From Rhodothermales bacterium (GTDB lineage Bacteria; Bacteroidota; Rhodothermia; Rhodothermales; JANQRZ01): DNA of 64,000 nt. The translations under genes were made by a program, and so were the position numbers. Below the pieces are notes generated by a model. That model was not told the origin of the DNA. It made no database searches and saw only the letters and a program-made list of their open reading frames with translations. Positions 43,602 to 51,214 of the stretch are shown here, in pieces. The stretch is taken from positions 1-64,000 of the forward strand of contig JANQRZ010000015.1 of the NCBI GenBank assembly GCA_028284265.1. The letters are read 5' to 3'. How positions within the stretch are numbered: position 1 is the stretch's first letter; every line of letters starts with the position of its first letter.

Positions 43602-43631
43602 TTGCAGGAGTCATGGCTGCATCGTATCTAG
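43602..43631 (+). promoter_or_regulatory. Predicted promoter of the pnt operon
   Basis: TTG at 43602-43604, 20 bases, TATCTAG at 43625-43631, 24 bases before the pntAA ATG. Spacing equals that at blaI, cmk and fadE. Confidence 0.45.
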
Positions 43632-43654
43632 TAGCGTCATAAACCCGTTGAGCT

Positions 43655-44794
43655 ATGGCTGTTACGATTGGCGTCCCCCGCGAAACCGCACCGGGCGAGC
43701 ACCGCGTGGCCCTCACACCCGATGTGGCCGACCGGTTGGCGAAGATCGGTTACGAGATCATCGTCGAACGCGGGGCCGGTGCGTCGGCCTATTTCCCGGA
43801 CGCCGACTACGAGGCCGTCGGTGCCCGCCTCGCCGAGCGGAGCGATGCGCTTGGGGCTGATCTCGTCGCCACCATCACGCCACCGGAAGATGAGTTGGGT
43901 GCGCTTCAGTCGGGGGCGACGCTGGTCGGGTTCTTGCAACCGCTCGACCGGCCCGACCTTAGCGCGAGCCTTGCCGCGCAGGGCGTGACAGCGTTCTCGA
44001 TGGAGATGGTGCCGCGCATCACACGAGCGCAGAAGATGGACGCGCTCTCGGCGATGAGCACGGTGGCAGGGTACAAGGCCGTCCTCCTCGCCGCCGATAC
44101 GCTGCCCAAATTTTTCCCGCTCCTCACCACCGCTGCCGGGACGATTCGTCCGGCCCAAGTCCTTATCCTCGGTGCAGGCGTGGCTGGACTTCAGGCCCTC
44201 GCCACGGCGCGACGGCTCGGGGCCGTGACGAGCGCCTACGACATCCGGCCCGCCGCCCGCGAACAGGTCGAGTCGGTCGGTGCAAAGTTCGTCGAACTCG
44301 ACCTCGACACAGCGGATGCTGAAGACAAAGGCGGGTACGCGAAAGCCCTCGCCAAAGACCAGCAGGCGCGGCAGGTTGAGTTGCTGGCTCGGCACATCGC
44401 CAAAGCCGATGTCGTCATTTCGACAGCGCTGATCCCCGGTCGCGCTGCGCCGGTGCTCATCACCGAGAGCGGGGTGGAGGGGATGTCCTCCGGCTCCGTC
44501 GTCATCGACCTTGCGGCGGCCAACGGCGGTAACTGCGCGGTCACGAAGCCCGACGAGCGCATCGTCCACAACGGGGTCCAAATCCTCGGTCCGACCAACC
44601 TCCCGGCGTCGATGCCGCTGCACGCGAGCCAGATGTACGCCCGCACCCTCGCTGCGCTCGTCACCGAGTTCACCGATGAGGGTGCGTTTACCCCGAACTT
44701 CGACGACGAGATCGTGCAGGGGGCGTGCGTCGCGCACGGCGGCGAGGTCGTCCACGAGCGCGTGAAGTCATTGACTGATTCGCTGAATGGGTGA
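43655..44794 (+). CDS. pntAA: NAD(P) transhydrogenase subunit alpha part 1
   Basis: The cytoplasmic NAD(H)-binding domain I of proton-translocating transhydrogenase, which moves hydride between NADH and NADP driven by the proton gradient. 379 residues: IGVPRETAPGEHRVALTPDVADRLAKIGYEIIVERGAG, FSMEMVPRITRAQKMDALSAMSTVAGYKAVLLAA, VLILGAGVAGLQALATARRLGAVTSAYDIRPAAREQVESVGAKFVELDL, and VVISTALIPGRAAPVLIT. The three-subunit split (AA, AB, B) is common outside enterobacteria. The last residues (DSLNG) are encoded within an iterated 8-bp repeat. Confidence 0.95.
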   Translation: MAVTIGVPRETAPGEHRVALTPDVADRLAKIGYEIIVERGAGASAYFPDADYEAVGARLAERSDALGADLVATITPPEDELGALQSGATLVGFLQPLDRPDLSASLAAQGVTAFSMEMVPRITRAQKMDALSAMSTVAGYKAVLLAADTLPKFFPLLTTAAGTIRPAQVLILGAGVAGLQALATARRLGAVTSAYDIRPAAREQVESVGAKFVELDLDTADAEDKGGYAKALAKDQQARQVELLARHIAKADVVISTALIPGRAAPVLITESGVEGMSSGSVVIDLAAANGGNCAVTKPDERIVHNGVQILGPTNLPASMPLHASQMYARTLAALVTEFTDEGAFTPNFDDEIVQGACVAHGGEVVHERVKSLTDSLNG

Positions 44795-44884
44795 TTTGCT
44801 GATTAGTCTCAACCCTTCATCCTGTGTCGCCTTCACCTATCGAAGCGTCCCAATCACTCAATCACCAAATCACTCAATCCTCCA
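44776..44884. repeat. Inverted 8-bp-iterated repeat at the pntAA-pntAB junction
   Basis: The left arm is GATTCGCT, GAATGGGT, GATTTGCT, GATTAGTC, beginning inside the last codons of pntAA. The right arm is the inverse: CAATCACT, CAATCACC, AAATCACT, CAATCCTC, ending at the pntAB start. The arms can pair into an imperfect hairpin across the whole gap. Confidence 0.75.
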
Positions 44885-45229
44885 ATGGATATTGCTCTGA
44901 TCGTCGTCTTCGTGCTCGCCGCGTTCGTCGGGATGGAGGTCATCTCGAAGGTGCCCGCGACGCTGCACACCCCACTCATGTCCGGTTCGAACGCCATCAG
45001 CGGCATCACCATCGTCGGGGCCCTCGTGGTCGCTGGAATGGTCGGGACGCCGTGGGCGAAGTGGCTCGGCTTCGCCGCCCTCGTGATGGCGACGGTGAAC
45101 GTCGTCGGCGGCTTCCTCGTCACCGACCGGATGCTCCAGATGTTCAAGAAGAAAGACCGCAAGCTGCCCGCCGCGAAACCCGATGTGGTCTCGACCGATG
45201 GGGCGACTCGCGAAGCCGTGAAGGTCTGA
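44885..45229 (+). CDS. pntAB: NAD(P) transhydrogenase subunit alpha part 2
   Basis: A 114-residue membrane piece of domain II with three helices: DIALIVVFVLAAFVGMEVIS, SGITIVGALVVAGMVGTPWAKWLGFAALVMATVNVVGGFLVTDRMLQMF. The VPATLHTPLMSGSNAISGI loop is the family signature. A charged cytoplasmic tail of about 30 residues follows. It sits between pntAA and pntB with repeat arrays on both sides. Confidence 0.93.
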   Translation: MDIALIVVFVLAAFVGMEVISKVPATLHTPLMSGSNAISGITIVGALVVAGMVGTPWAKWLGFAALVMATVNVVGGFLVTDRMLQMFKKKDRKLPAAKPDVVSTDGATREAVKV

Positions 45230-45230
45230 T

Positions 45231-45306
45231 CGTGAATCGCCCATCGTGAATCGCCCATCGTGAATCGCCCATCGTGAATCGCCCATCGTGAATCGCCCAT
45301 CGTGAA
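45231..45306. repeat. Tandem array of a 14-bp unit between pntAB and pntB
   Basis: Five exact copies of CGTGAATCGCCCAT (45231-45300) plus a 6-base partial start one base after the pntAB stop. The complement of the unit contains GGGCGATT, the same core as the 8-bp array at the lptA start. No spacers are present, so this is not a CRISPR. Confidence 0.95.
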
Positions 45307-45343
45307 CGTTCCTGCCGTCTCTCCCTGACCTTCTGATCCGACG

Positions 45344-46843
45344 ATGAAAGAGACCCTCATCACGCTCGCCTACCTCGTCGCAGCCTCGCTGTTCATCATC
45401 GGGCTGAAGCGGCTCTCCTCGCCCATGACCGCGCGCGGCGGGAATCAGCTTGCCGCCGGGGGCATGCTCTTGGCCGTCATCGCGACGCTGTTCATGCAGC
45501 AGATTCTAAGCCCCATCGAGATGGTCGCGGGCCTTGTGGTCGGGGGGGCGATTGGGACGTGGCTGGCAAGAACGGTCGAGATGACGAAGATGCCGGAGTT
45601 GGTGGCGGCCTTCAACGGCTTTGGCGGCGGGGCGAGTGCGTTGGTGGCGGCAGCAGAGGTGGCGCGCTACGCCGAGTGGAACATCGACCCCGTCGCCTCA
45701 ATGCAGGCGATGGCGTCGCTTCAACCCCTCCCGACGGACGCCGCTGTCGTGCTGGAGCCGTTCACGGGCCTCACGGCGTTCACGGTGGCGCTCTCGGTGC
45801 TGATCGGTGCAGTCACCTTCTCGGGCAGCTTCGTCGCCTTCGGTAAGCTGAGTGGCAAAATCAGCGGCAACCCCGTCTCATTCCCCGGCCTCCGCCTGCT
45901 CTCCATCGTGATCGGCCTCGGCGTGATCGCCGCGACGGTGTGGGTGGTGATGGGGGCGGCGGACTTTGCCGTCATCAAGGACCCGGTGGTATGGGGGCTG
46001 ACGGCGCTTGCGGCGCTCGCACTCGTACTCGGCATCTTACTCGTCGTCCCGATTGGCGGGGCAGATATGCCGGTGGTCGTTGCGCTCCTCAACTCCTACT
46101 CGGGCCTTGCAGCGAGCGCGGCAGGGTTCGTGCTGGGTAACTACGCACTCATCATCAGCGGGGCGCTCGTGGGGGCGAGTGGGCTGATCCTGACCCGGAT
46201 CATGTGCGACGCGATGAACCGCTCCCTCGCCAACGTGCTCCTCGGCGGTTTCGGTGGAAGCAGCAGCACAGGCGATGGCGGTCCGGCGGTGTCCACCGAG
46301 GGCCTGACCGTCCGTGAGACGACGCCCGACGACGCGGCAATCCTGATGAGCTATGCGCAGAAAGTCATCATCGTCCCCGGCTACGGCCTCGCGGTGGCGC
46401 AGGCGCAGCACCAGGTCCGCGAGATGGCCGACCTGCTCCAGAGCGAGGGCGTTGAGGTGAAGTACGCGATCCATCCCGTCGCCGGGCGGATGCCGGGCCA
46501 CATGAATGTGCTCCTCGCCGAGGCCAATGTGCCCTACGACCAGCTCTTTGATATGGACGATGTCAACGCCGACTTCGAGACGACCGACGTGGCGCTCGTC
46601 GTCGGGGCAAACGACGTGGTCAACCCAGCGGCCCGCACCGATCCAAGTTCGCCGATCCACGGGATGCCAATTCTGAACGTGGACAAATCGCAGAACGTGA
46701 TCGTCCTCAAGCGCTCGATGCGCCCCGGCTACGCGGGCGTCGACAACATGCTCTTCTACGCCGACAACACGCAGATGCTCTTCGGCGATGCGAAGGATTC
46801 CATCTCCGAAGTCATCTCCGAGTTGAAGGCCCTGCAATCGTAA
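45344..46843 (+). CDS. pntB: NAD(P) transhydrogenase subunit beta
   Basis: 499 residues: the remaining membrane helices of domain II (ITLAYLVAASLFIIGLKRLSSPMTARGGNQLAAGGMLLAVIATL through IISGALVGASGLILTRIMCDAMNRSLANVLLGGFG) and the NADP(H)-binding domain III (KVIIVPGYGLAVAQAQHQVREMADLLQSEGVEVKYAIHPVAGRMPGHMNVLLAEANVPYDQLFDMDDVNADFETTDVALVVGANDVVNPAARTDPSSPIHGMPILNVDKSQNVIVLKRSM). Together with pntAA and pntAB it forms a complete enzyme supplying NADPH. Confidence 0.96.
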   Translation: MKETLITLAYLVAASLFIIGLKRLSSPMTARGGNQLAAGGMLLAVIATLFMQQILSPIEMVAGLVVGGAIGTWLARTVEMTKMPELVAAFNGFGGGASALVAAAEVARYAEWNIDPVASMQAMASLQPLPTDAAVVLEPFTGLTAFTVALSVLIGAVTFSGSFVAFGKLSGKISGNPVSFPGLRLLSIVIGLGVIAATVWVVMGAADFAVIKDPVVWGLTALAALALVLGILLVVPIGGADMPVVVALLNSYSGLAASAAGFVLGNYALIISGALVGASGLILTRIMCDAMNRSLANVLLGGFGGSSSTGDGGPAVSTEGLTVRETTPDDAAILMSYAQKVIIVPGYGLAVAQAQHQVREMADLLQSEGVEVKYAIHPVAGRMPGHMNVLLAEANVPYDQLFDMDDVNADFETTDVALVVGANDVVNPAARTDPSSPIHGMPILNVDKSQNVIVLKRSMRPGYAGVDNMLFYADNTQMLFGDAKDSISEVISELKALQS

Positions 46844-46869
46844 ACGTCTAAACAGAAACGACCTGAATC

Positions 46870-47124
46870 ATGGCTACGAACCCGACTCCTCCGACACGCC
46901 CTGGATCGCAGCACCCGCTCCTAGCACCGGGCGTGTTTGCTGGCGTCGCTCTGCTCCTTCTGATCCTAGGCCAGAATGCCTATGCGTTTGCCTCGCTTCT
47001 GCTCGCGCTCGGGCTGTTGCTCTACCTGATGGGTAAGACGCGACGCTGGAAAGGTGCCCCGCAGGCCGGGATGGTCGTGATGGGCGCGGCGGTCATCATT
47101 GCCCTGACCGTTCTCCTCGGCTGA
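46870..47124 (+). CDS. Small membrane protein of unknown function
   Basis: 84 residues starting 26 bases after pntB on the same strand. A proline-rich start is followed by three hydrophobic segments (GVFAGVALLLLILGQ, AYAFASLLLALGLLLYLMG, GMVVMGAAVIIALTVLLG) with a short basic loop KTRRWKGAPQ. No family recognised. The position suggests it is the last gene of the pnt transcript. Confidence 0.65.
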   Translation: MATNPTPPTRPGSQHPLLAPGVFAGVALLLLILGQNAYAFASLLLALGLLLYLMGKTRRWKGAPQAGMVVMGAAVIIALTVLLG

Positions 47125-47213
47125 GGCGTCAGCTTGCATGGCTCTAACCCTCCAAGGTTGTCGTTGCAATGAATCCTGGAAGGGAGCGGCAATTTCGTGG
47201 GCACCATATGCTC

Positions 47214-47260
47214 TTGCCATCCTGCGAGATGGCCACGTCGCTGCGCTCCTCGCAATGACA
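47214..47260. repeat. Left 47-bp inverted repeat flanking the GIY-YIG gene
   Basis: Its reverse complement matches 47595-47641 at 41 of 47 positions, with core GCGAGGAGCG.AGCGACGTGGC. It belongs to the widely dispersed TCATTGCGAGGAGC-type repeats. It ends 11 bases before the nuclease ATG. Upstream, to about 47155, further sequence resembles a second, degenerate half of the same repeat. Confidence 0.8.
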
Positions 47261-47271
47261 GGGAGTAGAGG

Positions 47272-47577
47272 ATGCGAAAGCGCTACTACGTCTACATCCT
47301 CACGAACCAGAGGTGTACGGTGCTCTACACCGGCGTCACGAACAATTTGAAGCGACGGCTCGGGGAGCATCAGCAAGGTGATGGCAACGGGTTTGCGACG
47401 CGCTACAAGGCAAACCGGCTCGTCTACTACGAGACCTTCGAAGACGTTCATTCCGCCATCGGACGCGAGAAGCAGATCAAGAGTTGGCCGCGCCTCAGGA
47501 AGATAGAGCTGGTGGACACTGTGAACCCTGAGTGGCGCAACCTTGCTGCTTCCTTCGATGCACTCGGCAGGGTTTGA
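47272..47577 (+). CDS. Small GIY-YIG nuclease
   Basis: 101 residues, essentially one GIY-YIG domain: YYVYILTNQRCTVLYTGVTNNLKRRLGEHQQGDGNGFATRYKANRLVYYETFEDVHSAIGREKQIKSWPRLRKIELVDTVNPEWRNLA. The two strands of the name motif read YVY and YTG. The arginine in NLKRRLGEH and the glutamate in IGREKQIKSW are the expected catalytic residues. It belongs to the small UPF0213/YhbQ-like group with a WP..K..L..NP.W tail. No additional DNA-binding domain is present. The gene is bracketed by 47-bp inverted repeats, hinting at mobility. Confidence 0.9.
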   Translation: MRKRYYVYILTNQRCTVLYTGVTNNLKRRLGEHQQGDGNGFATRYKANRLVYYETFEDVHSAIGREKQIKSWPRLRKIELVDTVNPEWRNLAASFDALGRV

Positions 47578-47594
47578 CAGAAGCCCTTTCTTCT

Positions 47595-47641
47595 TGTCAT
47601 CGCGAGGAGCGTAGCGACGTGGCGATCTCGCAGATTGCCAA
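47595..47641. repeat. Right 47-bp inverted repeat flanking the GIY-YIG gene
   Basis: It begins 18 bases after the nuclease stop codon and is the inverted partner of 47214-47260 (six mismatches). A small hairpin, GGCAAC/GTTGCC, follows at about 47657-47675. Confidence 0.8.
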
Positions 47642-47692
47642 TCCTTTTGACCGGACGGCAACGCTCAGGGTTGCCACAAGGAAGACGTGGCC

Positions 47693-48049
47693 CTAGCTTG
47701 CCTCGAACGCGACCGGGCGGATCGTGAACGCGCGCTGCGGGCGGCGGTCCTTAACGCGGATATGGTCCGAGACGCGGCGGACGCCGGGCAGCGAGCCGAG
47801 GTCGCCGAGGACGGCGTCGTGCTGCTCGTGCGTGAGGACGGTGCCGTATACGGAGACGGTGCCCTCGAAGACGTAGAAGTGCAGGCCCGAGACATCGCTG
47901 CGCCGTAGCCGCTCGAAGGCGACGAAGACACGGGTGGCGATGCGGCGGTCGTGCTCGGTTTGCTTTTGCCGCGTGCGAAGCGTCGTAAGCAGCGTCCGCA
48001 CATCGGCGATGCGGGAGCCGCCCGGACGGGGGAGTGTGGGAAGGGGCAT
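47693..48049 (-). CDS. BON-domain protein
   Basis: 118 residues from the ATG at 48049. One BON domain (DRRIATRVFVAFERLRRSDVSGLHFYVFEGTVSVYGTVLTHEQHDAVLGDLGSLPGVRRVSDHIRVKDRR) fills residues 35-110. BON domains are associated with membrane or phospholipid binding in OsmY-like proteins. No clear signal peptide is seen, so a cytoplasmic location is possible. Its specific role is unknown. Confidence 0.8.
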   Translation of the reverse strand: MPLPTLPRPGGSRIADVRTLLTTLRTRQKQTEHDRRIATRVFVAFERLRRSDVSGLHFYVFEGTVSVYGTVLTHEQHDAVLGDLGSLPGVRRVSDHIRVKDRRPQRAFTIRPVAFEAS

Positions 48050-48228
48050 GGCAGGGGTTGGGCAAAGGGTATGCCGGGCAGCGGGGGAGACCACCCGGCG
48101 GGCGCAGAAGATAGCGATACGGACCCAATCCGCAAACAGGAGATGCAAAAACGCTTGCCGCCTTCGCTCGGTCGCGGCCCGTGGGTTTACATCTCTACTC
48201 TGTCGCGTTACCGAAACACCTCACGGCC

Positions 48229-51021
48229 TCAAAGCCCGCCTGCGAGGTCGAACGTCCCGCGCACGTCGCTCTTCGGCACGTCGAACCGGAGCAAGTCGGC
48301 GAGCTGGCCGCTCTTGACGTAGATCGAGAAGCCGAACGACTTGAAGTCGCCGAACGGAATCCAGTTGAAGCTCATCTCCCAGCAGTGGAGGTCGCGCAGG
48401 ATCGAGAGGTTGGTCGTGGTGATTTCATTCGCCTCGAAGTCATAGCCGGACTGTCCCGCGATCTTCCAGTTGTTCGTCAGGCTGAGATCGAACTGTGTTC
48501 CGAGCGTGGCGACTACCCGATTCTCTTGGTTCGGGACCGCCGTGTCGCGGTAGTTGAAGTTGAACGAGAGCGACCACGGAATGGCGAAGTCCACGTAGGC
48601 GAGGTCGCGCCGCCGGTAGTCATAGGGGAGTAGGCCGTAGGGATCGTCGGGGCTGGGGATGAGGTCGGGGTAGACCGGGACCGTGCGGCGTGGCGTGCGC
48701 GGTGTCGCGCCTCGGCGGGGTTGGCCGCGGAAGCGGGTCCTCGCAGAAAAGTCGAGTGAGAGAAACCGGAGCAAGCCGCCGGTCTCCTGATACTGAAATC
48801 GATTGATTTCGCGTCCCTGCGCGTTGATCGCGTACGGTGAATAGCGGGCGGAGAGGTTGAGAGTGACGAGGCTTCCGATCTGCGAGCTGCCTCGAAGTGT
48901 GACGTCATCGAACCGAAGCGAGTCGGCGGCGAAATTATAGTTCGACCTGAAGCTGAGGGTAAAGAGTTGGAGCGCGCGGCGTTGCACCTCGCCGGTCGAG
49001 TCGGTTCGGGCAATGCGGGTCTGGAAGGTGTTGTTGAGCGTGAAGGATAGCGACTGGGTCTCGCGGTCGCTGATCCCGCTGGCAATGGGGTACTCGACGA
49101 CCTGCCCGGTCGAGTCGGTGTAGCTGCGGAAGTAGTTGAAGGGGGCCTTCGAGTAGTCCGGCGAAAAGGTATATCCAACGCTCGGCTCGACGATGTGTCG
49201 GAATCCATCGAGCGGTCCGATGCGGACGGGGAAGGTGCCGTAGAACTTGCTGTTGGCGTTCAGTCCCCCGCTGATCTGCCGGATCGCCGTGAAGCCGTCC
49301 TCCTGCACACGCTGAATCCGCCCGAGGCTGTCGAGAACGGCCACGCCGCTGTCGTCCGTGAGCACGCGCTCGGAGCGGAGGAACCAGTCCTCTTCATACC
49401 GGGCGTTCGGTGTGAGGTTGAGGTTGAACGGGATGGTCGTAAAGGGAACCCGCGTCAGGGCGAAGGTGGCGTTGATGGGGACGGAGTGGTTCGCCGTGGC
49501 GTCGAAGCGTTCCGTCTCGCCAGTTGCCGCTACGAATTCGTCGTAGCTCACGATGCCGTCGAGCCACGAGACGCCGTTGCTCCCGGCGAGCGAGGTGTCG
49601 GGAACGAAGCGGTAGGTGTTCTGAAGCCTGCCGCTATACGAATAGCCGATGCGTTCGTACCACCGCTGGTTCTGGGCGCTCGTCCCGGCGCGGCGGAGCG
49701 GGAAACGCTGGCTCTGGGTGAATGAGAGGTTGGGGAAGGTCAGGTCTGCCTGCCCCGTCGTGAGGTTCTGACTCTGGCGGAGAGTGACCGAAAGTGCGCG
49801 TCCACTGCGCCGCCAGTTCTTACTGAACTGGATCGAGGACTGGGTATTCTGTGTGACGCGGTCGTCGAAGTTTTCAGCGGTGGCGCGTGTACCGCTCGAC
49901 CGGAGGTTGACGCTTCCGTTGAGCCTACCCGTGTTGTTGAAGAGTTGCTGCTGGTGCTGCCAGTCGATGCGGAAATTTTCCTGCACCTGAAAGCCGGGGT
50001 CTTGGCTCTCGCCTCGGCGGAGTCGCGAATAGGTCACGCCAAGGTTGCCGGAGAAGGCGTAGCGCTTGGCATAGCGGTAGGACGGGTTGATCTCGTAGCT
50101 GCCTTTCGTGTAGATCGCCCCGCGCACTTGGGCATCCATGTAGTCGGAGATCGCCCAGTACCAGCCTAGACCACGCAGGTAGAAGCCGAGTTGCGGGTCC
50201 TCGCCGTAGGTCGGCGGAAGCGGGCCGCTCCGTCGTCCCTCGGCGGCGGGGAAGAACCCGAACGGCAGCCACAGCGGGGTCGGGACGCCGAGGATGTAGA
50301 GTCGGGCCGGGCCGGTGTAGACCCACTCGCCATCGACGACTTTCATCTTACCCGCTCGCAGGCCGTAGTGCGGATGGTCGAGTTCGCAGGTGGTGTAGGT
50401 CGCATCTTGGGCGAAGGTGACGTGCGGCCCAACCTGCTTGACGATGCCGCCGAGCAAGTAACCATCCTCAATCGCCGTCCGTGCCCCGACGATTCGCCCG
50501 CGCTGGGTCGAGAGGTTGTAGGCTACCTCGCGCCCGGACAGCGTCTCGCTCCCGCGCTCGAAATACGGCGTCCCGATGGCTTGCCCGAGTGAGTCGGTGG
50601 CGGCATCGGCGGACGTGGGACCGCGTGCGCGCATTTCCTCGCGCCCGAACAAGAGGTCGATCTCGGCAGCGGTGAGGCTGGCGTCATCGTATCCCACTGT
50701 TGCGTCACCGAACAGCGTGCCAAGGTCGCCGTCGCCGGACGCATCGTCCTCCTCGGCGAAGACGATGACGAGCGAGTCAGTCGCGGTAAAGTTGATCGGT
50801 TCCTCCAGCCCCTCGCCGTCCGGTTGAGGTTGGGGCGGAGCGGTGCGCTGAAACCCAACCTGTGCCGTTGTGATGAGGGGAAGCGAGTCCGATAGCACCA
50901 GCGAGTCCGCATCCACGAGCAGCTTCAGCACGTCGAGCGTATCGGTCTCTTGCGCGAGCGCCGTGCTTGCGCCGAGGAGTGCAGCAACAAGGCCTATTGC
51001 AAGAGTTGCCCGTGAGGTCAC
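48229..51021 (-). CDS. lptD: LPS-assembly outer-membrane protein LptD (Bacteroidota type)
   Basis: About 930 residues from the GTG at 51021; a TTG seven codons upstream also fits a signal peptide (SRATLAIGLVAALLGASTALAQ). After a 150-residue acidic periplasmic region come VAYNLSTQRGRIVGARTAIEDGYLLGG and ATYTTCELDHPHYGLRAGKMKVVDGEWVYTGPARLYILGVPTPLWLPFGFFP, the conserved plug/neck of Bacteroidota LptD, then a large aromatic-rich beta-barrel and a C-terminal DLHCWEMSFNWIPFGDFKSFGFSIYVKSG. The two conserved cysteines are present. It inserts LPS into the outer leaflet and works with the Lpt proteins encoded at 22-25 kb. Confidence 0.88.
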   Translation of the reverse strand: MTSRATLAIGLVAALLGASTALAQETDTLDVLKLLVDADSLVLSDSLPLITTAQVGFQRTAPPQPQPDGEGLEEPINFTATDSLVIVFAEEDDASGDGDLGTLFGDATVGYDDASLTAAEIDLLFGREEMRARGPTSADAATDSLGQAIGTPYFERGSETLSGREVAYNLSTQRGRIVGARTAIEDGYLLGGIVKQVGPHVTFAQDATYTTCELDHPHYGLRAGKMKVVDGEWVYTGPARLYILGVPTPLWLPFGFFPAAEGRRSGPLPPTYGEDPQLGFYLRGLGWYWAISDYMDAQVRGAIYTKGSYEINPSYRYAKRYAFSGNLGVTYSRLRRGESQDPGFQVQENFRIDWQHQQQLFNNTGRLNGSVNLRSSGTRATAENFDDRVTQNTQSSIQFSKNWRRSGRALSVTLRQSQNLTTGQADLTFPNLSFTQSQRFPLRRAGTSAQNQRWYERIGYSYSGRLQNTYRFVPDTSLAGSNGVSWLDGIVSYDEFVAATGETERFDATANHSVPINATFALTRVPFTTIPFNLNLTPNARYEEDWFLRSERVLTDDSGVAVLDSLGRIQRVQEDGFTAIRQISGGLNANSKFYGTFPVRIGPLDGFRHIVEPSVGYTFSPDYSKAPFNYFRSYTDSTGQVVEYPIASGISDRETQSLSFTLNNTFQTRIARTDSTGEVQRRALQLFTLSFRSNYNFAADSLRFDDVTLRGSSQIGSLVTLNLSARYSPYAINAQGREINRFQYQETGGLLRFLSLDFSARTRFRGQPRRGATPRTPRRTVPVYPDLIPSPDDPYGLLPYDYRRRDLAYVDFAIPWSLSFNFNYRDTAVPNQENRVVATLGTQFDLSLTNNWKIAGQSGYDFEANEITTTNLSILRDLHCWEMSFNWIPFGDFKSFGFSIYVKSGQLADLLRFDVPKSDVRGTFDLAGGL

Positions 51022-51051
51022 AGTTCTGGCTGATGTTTCCAACCCAGAGGA

Positions 51052-51122
51052 GTCATCCCGGCTTCCGAGCCGGGACCCATCGGCCAGTAAGTCGTGTGGG
51101 TCCCCGCCTGCGCGGGGATGAC
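51052..51122. repeat. Dispersed GTCATCCC-type palindrome, copy 1
   Basis: GTCATCCC at 51052 and GGGATGAC ending at 51122 bracket two internal hairpins (CCCGGCT/AGCCGGG and CCCCGC/GCGGGG). It lies just upstream of lptD and is related to the copy at 55091. This class of repeat is scattered in many bacterial genomes. Confidence 0.8.
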
Positions 51123-51214
51123 GAGTGTAGAGGTGAGAGGCTTGGAACCGCACACCGGTATATCGACCGCTCTTTTTCACAACGCACTCGCCGTCACACT
51201 TCGTGCCGCTGCTC

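Noticed and set aside
45231-45306. A CRISPR array
   Set aside because: The units are 14 bp and directly adjacent, with no spacers and no cas genes.
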